Below, in pieces: positions 1 through 8,198 of a DNA stretch of 51,767 nucleotides. Made by a program: the position numbers and the translations under genes. This DNA comes from an uncultured cyanobacterium (GTDB lineage Bacteria > Cyanobacteriota > Cyanobacteriia > Cyanobacteriales > Nostocaceae): contig CAIVAU010000133.1 in assembly GCA_903903925.1 (NCBI GenBank), positions 1 to 51,767 on the forward strand, written 5' to 3'. How positions within the stretch are numbered: the stretch's first letter is position 1; every line of letters begins with the position of its first letter. Under the pieces are notes generated by a model. That model saw only the letters and a list, made by a program, of their open reading frames with translations. It made no database searches and was not told the origin of the DNA.

Positions 1-23
1 AGATACCAAAAGAAAGACAAATT

Positions 24-143
<120 letters not shown>

Positions 144-147
144 ACAA

Positions 148-1155
148 CTAAACACTAGACAAGGAGTAAACTTGTCCGTCAATCAACAGCCGTGTTATTC
201 CCTTTGCCTGTAGATGATAGCGAGCCTTGTGCAGCATTTTGCTATCGGGAACTTTAATCACGCGATCGCGCTTTGTCGAAAAGCGCTTTGCCACACGATG
301 GTTGTCAAACACTGGCAGCGTTCTTTGCTGTGTTTCCAGGTTAGGGATTTGTCCTAAGTCACCAAAGTCCTTAAGTGGTCGGGTGATTAATTCTGAGGAA
401 CGGTCTATCACTAAATAGCAAGTTTTGGGTAAACTAGCTGCTGACAGCGGCAAGACTCTAACTAATGCATCACCGGACCTTGATCTTGTGACCATAGGCG
501 GGGCGAGATCAAAATCTTCATCATCTTCGTCTAGGTATTCTTCATCTTCTTCTAAATCCTCCAGATCCTCCAAATCTTCTGAATCATCTAGCAACTCCTC
601 GCCTAGCATATGAGCTATGACGTGGGCTTCTGGATGTGAATCCTCTAAAAATTGGGGACTAGGAATGCTTTTGATTTTTGGAGGTTGTTGTTCAAACAGC
701 TCCAATTGTTCTCCTACTCGTGGACTGGATTGCGTCTCGGCTGAGGTACGACGCTTTACCCGTCGAATGACAGAGTTTGAATCGCTGTCATCCTGAGGTC
801 TTGGTTGCTCCCTTTGTTCCTTAACTATTGGCTTTTGGAACTTAACCTCTTGAGCAACTTGAGCAACCGGAGTTTCGACCACCTTGACTTCTGGTTCTGG
901 CTCTAAATGAGAGAATACAGGTGGCTTGTCGTAGCTTACCTGTGCCCTTCCTTCAGGAGTTCTTGCAGCACGCTTTAAAGAAACGAGATATTCGTACTCG
1001 TCTTCTGGCAAGGTACTTTTAAGTAGGCGGCTAATTGTCGAGTTACTGACGTCATAACGCTCCGCCAAAGTTGAAGTCGTTTCGGCAGTCTCGCGATATA
1101 ACTTGAGAATTTCCTGCTTATCAGAATCTGTTAGTTTTCTCACGGTAGACACCAA
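148..1155 (-). CDS. HTH-domain protein with acidic linker, unknown function
   Basis: 335 aa. The first 50 residues look like a homeodomain-type helix-turn-helix (an LYRET...STLAERYDVSNSTISRLLK pattern at about residues 18-46), as found in transposase-like or resolvase-like DNA-binding regions. The middle is proline/glutamate-rich and probably disordered. A run of Asp/Glu near residues 190-215 is very acidic. The C-terminal 110 residues look folded, but I do not recognise the family. It starts 9 bp after the stop of the membrane protein gene at 1165-2046 and is probably co-transcribed with it. DNA binding is inferred from the HTH only. Gene reality is well supported by length and operon position. 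Confidence 0.75.
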   Translation of the reverse strand: MVSTVRKLTDSDKQEILKLYRETAETTSTLAERYDVSNSTISRLLKSTLPEDEYEYLVSLKRAARTPEGRAQVSYDKPPVFSHLEPEPEVKVVETPVAQVAQEVKFQKPIVKEQREQPRPQDDSDSNSVIRRVKRRTSAETQSSPRVGEQLELFEQQPPKIKSIPSPQFLEDSHPEAHVIAHMLGEELLDDSEDLEDLEDLEEDEEYLDEDDEDFDLAPPMVTRSRSGDALVRVLPLSAASLPKTCYLVIDRSSELITRPLKDFGDLGQIPNLETQQRTLPVFDNHRVAKRFSTKRDRVIKVPDSKMLHKARYHLQAKGITRLLIDGQVYSLSSV

Positions 1156-1164
1156 AAATCTTTT

Positions 1165-2046
1165 CTAGGTTCTTTTTCTCCCACGTTCCCGTCGTGAACG
1201 GTTTGATGATGCGTCATATTCCAAAACAGCGCCCATACCAAATAAAACACCACTCCATACCCAAAATACTTCTAGTATCTCCCCACTTTGATAGTTGGGA
1301 ATCCAATTTGTAGCATATTTAAACCACATATCTGCGATGTATAGCGAAAATACTGCTGCTGCAATCATTCGCCAAGACAAAGAAACTCGTCCTCCCCAAA
1401 AGGCTAGTAATAGGGTGGTGGCAATAATTAACAGTAGCACGTCGCTGACGATATAAAACCAATTTAAAATTGGAGCGATATTTGCTGCCCACGCTGGCCC
1501 AACCTGGGCAGCGGGTTCACTTGGCTGATTAGAAATTAGCCAAGCTAACGTACTGCCGAAGGCTCCAATTGCCAACACAATCATCCACTGCCATTTTTCT
1601 AAATTGATTCGTCTAGAAGCTACTGCCAAGATCATACTTATGCCTAATAATAGGTAAGTTATCACAAAAAATACATCACCTAGGGAAACTATCGGCTCTT
1701 CTTTTAAAATAATTTCCGTATATCCAAAAAATATCCCTCCTAAAAAATAAGAAAGCATACCTATGCCCATTGCCAGCCAGACATTGCGACCACTCGCAAT
1801 TTGCAGACTCCGCCAATTCCTTAAGCATAAGAGACCTGCACCCAGATAAGCTACTGCTTCTAAGATATTTGTCCCAATTAAGTACCAGTTGGCACGCCTT
1901 TCTATGCCATCAGGAGTGGGAATTTTGGCACTAAACAGCAAAAAGTACAATAATGCCAGCACACCCCAGCCAATGCTGACTAGGACTATGTTCCGAGTGG
2001 TAAACATGAATTTGGGTCGGTATGTTTTGTTGTAAGCGCTACTCAT
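1165..2046 (-). CDS. Polytopic membrane protein, unknown function
   Basis: 293 aa with about eight hydrophobic segments (first at about residues 17-41, others near 52-75, 88-112, 120-143, 153-172, 188-217, 222-242 and 262-280), so an integral membrane protein. The N-terminus is short and polar and the C-terminus ends in a basic SNRSRRERGRKR tail, expected in the cytoplasm. No transporter or enzyme motif was recognised. It lies 9 bp upstream of the HTH protein gene, which suggests an operon. Function is unknown. Confidence 0.75.
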   Translation of the reverse strand: MSSAYNKTYRPKFMFTTRNIVLVSIGWGVLALLYFLLFSAKIPTPDGIERRANWYLIGTNILEAVAYLGAGLLCLRNWRSLQIASGRNVWLAMGIGMLSYFLGGIFFGYTEIILKEEPIVSLGDVFFVITYLLLGISMILAVASRRINLEKWQWMIVLAIGAFGSTLAWLISNQPSEPAAQVGPAWAANIAPILNWFYIVSDVLLLIIATTLLLAFWGGRVSLSWRMIAAAVFSLYIADMWFKYATNWIPNYQSGEILEVFWVWSGVLFGMGAVLEYDASSNRSRRERGRKRT

Positions 2047-2070
2047 ATAACTTTATTGTATATATGCACT

Positions 2071-2190
2071 TTAGCAGTCTTTTGGTTCATAAATTGTATG
2101 GGAAGCAGCCGTTTTAACGAATTGAGTGAGTTCAAAGCCAGAGCGATAAATCGTCCAATCATCAGAGAAACTGCTGTGTCCTAATGCCAT
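2071..2190 (-). CDS. Possible 39-aa ORF overlapping the upstream gene
   Basis: An ATG overlaps the last codons of the 225-aa gene, in another frame, and opens 39 codons beginning MALGHSSFSDDW and ending at TAA. The overlap of about 10 bp is what translational coupling would look like, and the composition (aromatic, charged, one Cys near the end) is protein-like. No family was recognised. It could equally be a chance ORF. Confidence 0.35.
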   Translation of the reverse strand: MALGHSSFSDDWTIYRSGFELTQFVKTAASHTIYEPKDC

Positions 2191-2858
2191 AGTTTACTCA
2201 CAGAAGATTGATTTAGCCAACTGATGAACAGCGATCGCTCTCCCTCTTGCATATCTTGTAACCGCTCAACAACTTGATGAGCAAAATTGGTATTGCCAAA
2301 ATACGCCTTTGCTAGCCGATGCAGTTCTTGTAACAGGGTAATAACATGATGTTCTTGCCAAATCGGCATTTGGCTTGTCTGTGGTGAGTCTATCGTGAGC
2401 AAGTCTTTCACTGCGGTGGGGGTTGACACGTTGGGAAACTGCCCATGCTGCAAGACATCCGCAAGATCCTTCTCAAATAATCCCGCTTGCCGGGTTCCTA
2501 AAAAGTCTTCGATATCTATGTACACTGCTTGCAGCAGCAAAATAGTAGCAAGTGTAAGAATTCCTATCCTTTGATGGTTTTCCGTGTCACCACTGAGCTG
2601 CTCTAAACGAATTTTCCCCCAGACACTGTATTGGTCTGGTTCCTCCAGCAAAACACAAGCTTTACCTTGGTGATCGGTTAATTCTCGCCACAAAGCTCTG
2701 GCTTCTTCTTCTTGGTTAGCTTTAAAGATGTTGATTAACCGAAAGGTTTGCCCCTGATAATTCAGGATCCGCATCGGCTGATCCCGTTTCGGGTGCTGAA
2801 TGGTCGATATATCAACATCCTGCAGTTTGAGAATAAACATGGCATCTTGGCTGATCAT
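2181..2858 (-). CDS. Conserved-looking hypothetical protein
   Basis: 225 aa, soluble, no signal peptide. It begins MISQDAMFILKLQDVDIS; the internal Met at residue 7 (position 2840) is an equally good start because neither has an obvious ribosome binding site. The N-terminal half contains an LNYQGQTFRLINIF...ARALWRELTD stretch. The family is not recognised and no catalytic motif is visible. It may be followed by the small overlapping ORF at 2071-2190. Confidence 0.7.
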   Translation of the reverse strand: MISQDAMFILKLQDVDISTIQHPKRDQPMRILNYQGQTFRLINIFKANQEEEARALWRELTDHQGKACVLLEEPDQYSVWGKIRLEQLSGDTENHQRIGILTLATILLLQAVYIDIEDFLGTRQAGLFEKDLADVLQHGQFPNVSTPTAVKDLLTIDSPQTSQMPIWQEHHVITLLQELHRLAKAYFGNTNFAHQVVERLQDMQEGERSLFISWLNQSSVSKLWH

Positions 2859-3038
2859 ACAGGGGTTTTCTTAACATGGGAGATCTACTAGCTTTTGGCT
2901 ACGTTGATTTACATATACTAACTTCCGACTTGGATCTTAGCCTTGCCAATATGGAATCTGCAATTTTTGATTGCATTTTGTCGTGAGGACATGTAGAATA
3001 TGATTACTGACTTTATTTAAAGTCTGGAAGTTCTACTT

Positions 3039-3112
3039 GGGCGCGTAGCTCAGCTGGATAGAGCAACAGATTTCTAATCTGTTGGTCGCAGGTTCGAGTC
3101 CTGCCGCGCTCG
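3039..3112 (+). tRNA. tRNA-Arg (anticodon TCT)
   Basis: A 74-nt cloverleaf. The 7-bp acceptor stem GGGCGCG/CGCGCTC has one G-U pair. The D arm is TAGCTCAGCTGGATAGAGC. The anticodon stem ACAGA/TCTGT encloses loop TTTCTAA with anticodon TCT (AGA codons), and the T arm GCAGG-TTCGAGT-CCTGC is perfect. Discriminator base is G and no CCA is encoded. The DNA just downstream is full of mobile-element debris, so the tRNA could mark an insertion hot spot, though no duplicated tRNA end is seen. Confidence 0.97.
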
Positions 3113-3125
3113 TTTTAAATAGATA

Positions 3126-3179
3126 CGAACTCTCAAGCGATGGAAGGCGATATGATACCTAGACCAAATTGAGGGTTCG
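3126..3179. repeat. Imperfect inverted repeat downstream of tRNA-Arg
   Basis: CGAACTCTCAA at 3126-3136 faces TTGAGGGTTCG at 3169-3179 (10 of 11 pairs) with 32 nt between. It could form a transcript end for the tRNA or be the end of the adjacent dead insertion sequence. No target duplication was identified. Confidence 0.5.
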
Positions 3180-3257
3180 TTTCTTGCTACATCACACTAA
3201 GTACAGAATTTCACAAGCTCGTAGCGAATTTATGAGTCATCTGCGCCACTGTGTACG

Positions 3258-3349
3258 CAATACTGCTCGGTGAAGGAAATCAAAAGGGCTGGAACCCTTG
3301 AAATACCGTTGTCTATCCTGTTCAAACAGGTCTTAACCGAGCAGTATTG
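3258..3349. mobile_element. 92-bp MITE-like element with 14-bp TIRs and 10-bp target duplication
   Basis: The termini CAATACTGCTCGGT (3258-3271) and ACCGAGCAGTATTG (3336-3349) are perfect inverted complements. The flanks carry a perfect 10-bp direct repeat ACTGTGTACG (3248-3257 and 3350-3359). There is no coding capacity. Excision in silico with one copy of the repeat repairs the host transposase frame, which confirms the borders. A 10-bp duplication would fit mobilisation by an IS4-like transposase; that assignment is inference. Confidence 0.9.
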
Positions 3350-3420
3350 ACTGTGTACGACCATTTGATGGGCTGAGCAGAAAAATTATAAAGAGCAATG
3401 AATTCCAACAGACCCTGCCT

Positions 3421-3584
3421 AGTGTGTTAATTCTGAGGGTTTTTAGGCGATAATTTTTCCCACGAAATCTCTGTTCCAATGCGCGAGGATAAAACCTAGA
3501 TTTAATCGGGAATTTGTTCCATCGTGACGACACAGAACCTGCATGAACTCTTGCCCTGACTGTCATCTACAAAATTAACATACT
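3421..3584. mobile_element. 164-bp MITE-like element with 12-bp TIRs and 11-bp target duplication
   Basis: The ends AGTGTGTTAATT (3421-3432) and AATTAACATACT (3573-3584) are inverted complements with one mismatch. The flanks are a perfect 11-bp direct repeat AGACCCTGCCT (3410-3420 and 3585-3595). It is non-coding; a 77-codon ORF across it is spurious. Removing it also restores the IS630 transposase frame. Its termini differ from those of the 92-bp element, so two different mobilising systems were probably involved. Confidence 0.88.
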
Positions 3585-3802
3585 AGACCCTGCCTTAAAA
3601 TCTCTTTGTTGGGAAAATCATTTGGTGTCAGCAACTTGCGCTACAAAATACTGAACCAAATCTCAATCTGATCTAACCAAGAAGCATATTTGGGCAATCA
3701 CATCGGTTCAATGGTAATCAATTCTTTTTTAACCAGATGTAGATTTAATCTCCGAAAGCTCTACCGCTTTTTTGTTAGTGTTCCACCTATTCACCTTGTA
3801 AC

Positions 3803-5395
3803 CTAGACACTTTTTTCAGGCACGACTACGTAACTAATTCCCATTTTTTCCACAAACTCACGTTCTTTTAATTTCAAATAACTCTCTCTCTTTGAAATAA
3901 ACTCTTCTGTTTTATTTTGTTTATATAAATCAACCATTTCTTGGGTTATGAAATGCTTCTCTAAATCTTTTATCGAAGAAGTTTCAATAAAACTCTTTAT
4001 CTGTTTTTTCTCCTGATATTTCTCAAATTCAGACGACAGTCTAAGAATAATATTAGCTGGAGGTCTCTCTTTTTTTAAAGAATTAAAAATGAAGATTTCT
4101 TTTATTCCTTCTTTATCTTGAAGCTCATTATTGTCAATAATTCTTTTTAAATAAAATAATTGCAATGCCTTTGGTCTTACTCCTGTGAAATTTAATTTGC
4201 TTGGATACTTAGCTGTACTAAAAGATGTATCGCTATTCACTCTATAAATTCCATCATGATGTTCTCCCTTTGCAAATTCACAGAACACTTGATAAGCGCT
4301 TCGTTGTTGACTTAAAGAATACAATGTAAAATAGTTTGAATAAGTTGTTACCCAAAACCAATTCTCTAATGCTTTATATTGTTCAGATGTAGGCTCTAAA
4401 TTTAGTCTAAAATATTCAGAAATAAAAATTAATTGAGTAGGATAAGGCATTAAACGAATATCTACTATAAATATTTTTTTGTATAAGAACTCCACCGCTT
4501 TTCTGACATGTTTGTACGCATTATTTGTAACCGACTGCAAATCTATATTCTTGAGTAAATCTTCCATTTTTACATCAAAATAAATTTTCCCCTTGGCATT
4601 AGAAATACAGTCTACAATAGTACCTCTTTTCAAATCTTCAAAATTGTAAATATTTAAACTGCTAAGGAAAGCAGTAATTGAATCGCTAAGGTAAAATCCT
4701 GTTTCTTGATTATAGCTAAGTGCTGAAAGCATAAAGTCTTCAGAAATGTCCGTTCCTGTTGAATTTATCCTTGAAAAAATTTCAACAGCACTTTTTATAT
4801 CTCCCCCCTTGATTTCCACGAAAGGTAATCTATATTTATGTAGAATATTATGTAAATTTCTTGCATTGTCAATGTACTCATTTTTCAGGATTTCTGTAAT
4901 ATCTTCTTTCTCTAATTTACGAATAAAATTAAACAATTCCCGATTGTCATAAATTTCATAAAGAGGAATTGAAAAAACATTCTCATCTTTTCTATTTCTT
5001 ATATGGCTAAAACTATTGTTTTTAATATCAAAGTAAATTGAAAAATCTTTGAGATCAACAGTACTTGTTTCTGTGTATTCTTTAGGATTTATCAACACGC
5101 CAAATAAAGTAGATATTCTTTGAAATCCATCTAAAACATACCTAGCACTACTACTTTCTTTTTGGATAAGATATGGACCTATTTCATCTTTAGTTTTGTA
5201 GCCTTTGGTATCCCAAAACAATAAACTACCTATTGGATAACCTTTTAAAATGCTATCAAATAATTCAAGCATTTGAGAAGGCTTCCACACAAAATCTCTT
5301 TGAAATATAGGTATTTTATACTCTCCATTAGCTATATCGTTTAATAGGTCTTCAAGATATATAGTATCGGGTTTAACACTGATTTTATCTTTCAT
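3803..5395 (-). CDS. DUF262 (ParB/GmrS-like) protein, putative defence nuclease
   Basis: 530 aa. The N-terminal domain carries the DUF262 hallmarks: IPIFQRDFVW at residues 28-37, YPIGSLLFW at 53-61, and LDGFQR at 88-93 where most members have DGQQR. SRINSTGTDIS follows near residues 208-218. DUF262 proteins (for example GmrS of the type IV GmrSD enzyme) have a ParB-like nucleotide-sensing/nuclease fold and often sit in anti-phage loci. The C-terminal region is helical and charged, and I saw no HNH motif in it. The gene starts inside the stop of the TOPRIM gene (ATGA overlap at 5392-5395), so the two are translationally coupled. It is strikingly AT-rich and lysine/isoleucine-rich compared with neighbours, a sign of transfer. 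The family call is firm; the role is inferred. Confidence 0.85.
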   Translation of the reverse strand: MKDKISVKPDTIYLEDLLNDIANGEYKIPIFQRDFVWKPSQMLELFDSILKGYPIGSLLFWDTKGYKTKDEIGPYLIQKESSSARYVLDGFQRISTLFGVLINPKEYTETSTVDLKDFSIYFDIKNNSFSHIRNRKDENVFSIPLYEIYDNRELFNFIRKLEKEDITEILKNEYIDNARNLHNILHKYRLPFVEIKGGDIKSAVEIFSRINSTGTDISEDFMLSALSYNQETGFYLSDSITAFLSSLNIYNFEDLKRGTIVDCISNAKGKIYFDVKMEDLLKNIDLQSVTNNAYKHVRKAVEFLYKKIFIVDIRLMPYPTQLIFISEYFRLNLEPTSEQYKALENWFWVTTYSNYFTLYSLSQQRSAYQVFCEFAKGEHHDGIYRVNSDTSFSTAKYPSKLNFTGVRPKALQLFYLKRIIDNNELQDKEGIKEIFIFNSLKKERPPANIILRLSSEFEKYQEKKQIKSFIETSSIKDLEKHFITQEMVDLYKQNKTEEFISKRESYLKLKEREFVEKMGISYVVVPEKSV

Positions 5396-6462
5396 ATTAT
5401 TTTTGCAATTTTAAGTAAAATTTCTTCGATTTCAGAAACTTGCTCTCTTGTTCCATTAGGCAGTTCAATTGAAACTTTGTGATGACTACATCTATCTTCT
5501 AACTGACTTGGCGAGAAATTAGTAAGAAACATTTCAGGGAATTGCTCTTTGACCTTGTTTTTTCCTATATTAATGTAGTAATCTTTAGGGTATCCTTCTG
5601 GATTAGAATATATAATAAAATCCACAATTTCGGGAGTATTCTCTAATTGTGCCAAATTATGTTTTTGACTATCATTTAAATTAGTTAAAGTTGTTTTTAT
5701 CACATTCAAAGGTACGTAATTTTCAATAGCCCTCTTGTAAAGCATATGCCATACAATTATATCTTCATGCTCGTATACTATGTCATTTTTGCCTGGAGGA
5801 GTATCAATACTTCTGCCCTTTATATATTCTATTAAACTTTTATATTCACTTTTAAAATCAGTTGGTTTGTTTTTATCACTATCAAAGATGGCTATTATTT
5901 TGTACTTATGTATATCCTTGTAAATGCCTTCCTTCCATCCTTGAATTTGCTTTTTTATTCCACTACCACCAGCATGATCGTAAGTTAAATATTCATTAGA
6001 TAATGCCTTTTTAATCAGTTGATATATGCTTTTTCTTTGTCCGAAAAATTCGTATTTATCAATAATACTTTTTATGAACTTCCAATCATTTGGATAGTTT
6101 TCAATAATTACTATCGAACGCTCGTTTATAATTCTGTAAGCGTCAATAGGATGAATCTCATCATTGTTTATGCCAATTTTGATAGTTGTTAGATAATGAT
6201 GATGTTCAGAAGTTATATAAGCTGAAATTGCATAAATTTCTTCTACTTTGTTAAGTAGTTTTTCCTTATCTCCAATAGAAATCCATTTTCCATTAAATGG
6301 CATTTTGAAATTGTTTACACCGTCTGACAAAAACAACTTATCTAAATTATCTATATCCCATAAAAATTTATCCTCTGAAATCTCCAAAATTATTTTTGAA
6401 GTTTTAGATTGAATGTTTACATCTTCAGAAACAAATAAATCGGAATTGAATTCTACGATCAT
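5392..6462 (-). CDS. TOPRIM-like nuclease (DUF4435/OLD-type), middle gene of cassette
   Basis: 356 aa. The residues spell a TOPRIM-type active site: SIVIIENYPND at 116-126 (acidic E121), DHAGGSG at 162-168, AIFDSDK at 191-197 (DxD), and HMLYKRAIENYVP at 239-251. The last matches the conserved (K)R-x-IENY block of TOPRIM proteins that partner SMC-like ATPases, such as the DUF4435 subunit of PARIS. The first 110 residues are an unrecognised beta-rich region. It follows the ATPase gene by 10 bp and overlaps the DUF262 gene by 4 bp. Metal-dependent nuclease activity is an inference; the motifs are seen directly. Base composition is AT-rich like the rest of the cassette. Confidence 0.78.
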   Translation of the reverse strand: MIVEFNSDLFVSEDVNIQSKTSKIILEISEDKFLWDIDNLDKLFLSDGVNNFKMPFNGKWISIGDKEKLLNKVEEIYAISAYITSEHHHYLTTIKIGINNDEIHPIDAYRIINERSIVIIENYPNDWKFIKSIIDKYEFFGQRKSIYQLIKKALSNEYLTYDHAGGSGIKKQIQGWKEGIYKDIHKYKIIAIFDSDKNKPTDFKSEYKSLIEYIKGRSIDTPPGKNDIVYEHEDIIVWHMLYKRAIENYVPLNVIKTTLTNLNDSQKHNLAQLENTPEIVDFIIYSNPEGYPKDYYINIGKNKVKEQFPEMFLTNFSPSQLEDRCSHHKVSIELPNGTREQVSEIEEILLKIAKII

Positions 6463-6472
6463 TTTACTATTA

Positions 6473-7717
6473 TTAGGGCTTCTTTTTTTTACTTAATGTT
6501 TTTCTCATAGAGATTATTTCTTTAATATTCTCATTGAAAACACTATCAGGCCAATCACTCAAAACGCCGTCTTCGTCAACAGTAATTTCACGAAGTTCTT
6601 GCCCTTTGATTTTAGCATCTTCTACCCAGTAAATTACTAAATCATCTTTTGTGAAGCCAAAATCATTTTCAACAATTAGCTTACGAAGACGTAAAAGCAT
6701 ATTTTCGGAATGAGTTTCAATGATAAAAGTTTGATTATTTTTCTTTGCAGAGCTTGCAAATAACTCCGCCAAATCGCCATGTGCTGCAGGATGTAAATGC
6801 AGTTCTGGTTGTTCTAAAACAATTATAGATTCAGGTCTATTTGTAACATTAGCACGCACAACCAAAGGCAGGGCTTGATTCATTCCTTGTCCAACATCTA
6901 CAATATTTATTTTAAATTCTTCGTTATGTATTGTGTTGATATCTTTTGTACGAATGATATTCTTAAAAAGTACAACTTCAAAGTAGGGTCTGTTTTTATC
7001 ATCAACTGTTAATCTCCAACCGTCAAAGTGTTCTTCATACCACTGTCCTACATTTTTACATAACTCATCGTCTTTCTTTAATTTACTTACTCCAAGCATT
7101 GCGTAAGCGTTTTCACCTGTAACACCCGTATCTCGAAATTGTATCTGCCCCGTTAAATAAAAACATCGTTTAGGCAAAATTCTAAAAGGTCCAATATAAT
7201 CAATATCAATTTCTAATTTATCTATAGATAAATTGTTGCCGGTATTTTTCTCTGTAAATTTATGAGGAATAAATCCTTTGAATTCGCAATCATAGATTTT
7301 CTTACTAATATCATCAAAGTATCCCTCATTAGTAAGCTCAAGTTCAAATTCTTGTATATTATCTTTATATTTCCATTGAAAAACTTCTAACCCATAGCTG
7401 TCCTCTTTTTTTAATAACCGAATTTCCATCTGTACATTATTCTCAAATACAATCTTAAAATTTAAAGTAATTCCACCAGGCTTATTTTCAAAAAACAAAT
7501 TATCAAACTCTCCACCTAATTCTACTCCATTGTTATTTAATAACAGCGGTTCATTAATATTACCCATGAGCGAGGTCTCAAATAAGGTAAATAGTTTTGC
7601 AATAGAACTCTTCCCCGAACTATTTTTACCAATCAAAATAGTAATTGGCTTTAATTGCATTGTCTGATTTTTGGAAAATGCTTTATAATTTTCAAATGAA
7701 ATGGATTTTACTTTCAT
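6473..7717 (-). CDS. SMC/OLD-like AAA ATPase with DUF3696, first gene of cassette
   Basis: 414 aa. Walker A is GKNSSGKS at residues 30-37, after the usual SISFENYKAF start. The ABC-type signature is DVGQGMNQALPL at 274-285, Walker B is SIIVLEQPEL at 297-305 with catalytic E302, and the H-loop is ETHSENM at 334-340. The C-terminal DUF3696 pattern VDEDGVLSDWPDSVFNE lies at 380-396. Such ATPases are sensors or regulators paired with TOPRIM nucleases in anti-phage systems (OLD, Gabija, PARIS, AbiL-like). It is the promoter-proximal gene of a three-gene minus-strand operon, and the AT-rich leader at 7718-7760 probably holds the promoter. Family is certain; a defence role is inferred. Confidence 0.88.
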   Translation of the reverse strand: MKVKSISFENYKAFSKNQTMQLKPITILIGKNSSGKSSIAKLFTLFETSLMGNINEPLLLNNNGVELGGEFDNLFFENKPGGITLNFKIVFENNVQMEIRLLKKEDSYGLEVFQWKYKDNIQEFELELTNEGYFDDISKKIYDCEFKGFIPHKFTEKNTGNNLSIDKLEIDIDYIGPFRILPKRCFYLTGQIQFRDTGVTGENAYAMLGVSKLKKDDELCKNVGQWYEEHFDGWRLTVDDKNRPYFEVVLFKNIIRTKDINTIHNEEFKINIVDVGQGMNQALPLVVRANVTNRPESIIVLEQPELHLHPAAHGDLAELFASSAKKNNQTFIIETHSENMLLRLRKLIVENDFGFTKDDLVIYWVEDAKIKGQELREITVDEDGVLSDWPDSVFNENIKEIISMRKTLSKKKKP

Positions 7718-8198
7718 GATTGTTAATCATTCAATTTAAAACTCAAGTATTTTTTTCTTTTTGACAATAAAGTGTACCATTATTATTGAGATGCACTCAC
7801 CTTTTTTGGCTCAGTGTCTTCTCAATACAAAAAACAAAGTCTCTCACCGAATTAACTTTCGTCTTCTAGCATTCCATAGTTGCCAATCATTTATATCCAC
7901 TATAGCTTTAACAAGGGAGGTCACCATAAGATTTAGCACCTCACCGCCTGATGCTACACTGTCCTTGTTTTCAAAGCTTCGATATTTCACGCCTTTTCTC
8001 TCATATTTTCTGCTATCTTCGTCCCTTGAAAACTTTGCTGTATAAGCCTTACGCTAAGTGTTTCTTCAGCGGTACTGAATAAAGAGGGAGGATTACGGCG
8101 CTCTAGCTAACCACTAAAAGCCACTCAGTTTTTACATCTGAAAGAGGCTGAGCCTCTGGTAAGGCATTCCCAGGCTAGAGCCTGGGAACGAGTGAAGG
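7718..8198. other. 481-bp spacer between the cassette and the M16 peptidase gene
   Basis: The left 45 bp are AT-rich and lie immediately upstream of the ATPase gene, so they probably contain its promoter. Open frames exist on both strands (a 94-codon plus-strand ORF and about 68 open codons on the minus strand ending near 7844), but neither has a recognisable family or a good ribosome site. A palindrome closes the gap at 8167-8188. Confidence 0.5.
8167..8188. repeat. Perfect palindrome TTCCCAGGCT-AG-AGCCTGGGAA
   Basis: Two 10-bp arms with a 2-nt loop lie 10 bp past the stop of the M16 peptidase gene. It could end or protect that transcript, but no T-run follows. Palindromes of this kind are dispersed in many cyanobacterial genomes. 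Confidence 0.7.

Larger units (their letters stand above)
3211..3775 (-). pseudogene. IS630-type transposase remnant, interrupted by two small elements
   Basis: On the minus strand, 3596-3730 encodes a typical IS630 C-terminal region: YASWLDQIEIWFSIL, then an in-frame TAG where Q is usual, then RKLLTPNDFPNKEIL. A second stop lies just before LPKYASW. If elements 3258-3349 and 3421-3584 are removed with one copy of each target duplication, the frame continues as LLEFIALYNFSAQPIKWSY and then TVAQMTHKFATSL, ending at TGA (3211-3213). The FIAxYN...KWSY end is the family pattern FIxxYN...KWTY. The more 5' part (to about 3775; RWNTNKKAVEL) is shifted and degraded, and the N-terminal half is missing where the AT-rich cassette begins. 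It is clearly non-functional. Confidence 0.85.

Noticed and set aside
425..613. Plus-strand ORF rich in Ser/Arg
   Set aside because: It is the antisense of the acidic Asp/Glu tract of the HTH protein gene, which automatically gives a Ser-rich frame.
3039..3112. tRNA-Arg as the attachment site of the defence cassette
   Set aside because: No duplicated tRNA 3' end was found on the far side of the cassette, and no integrase gene is present.
3333..3566. 77-codon minus-strand ORF
   Set aside because: It spans parts of both MITE-like elements and the host remnant; the reading frame is an accident of the insertions.
7761..8045. 94-codon plus-strand ORF in the cassette leader
   Set aside because: Composition is odd (Ser/Phe/Leu-rich, no motif) and it competes with an equally long open minus frame. 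No ribosome site or family.
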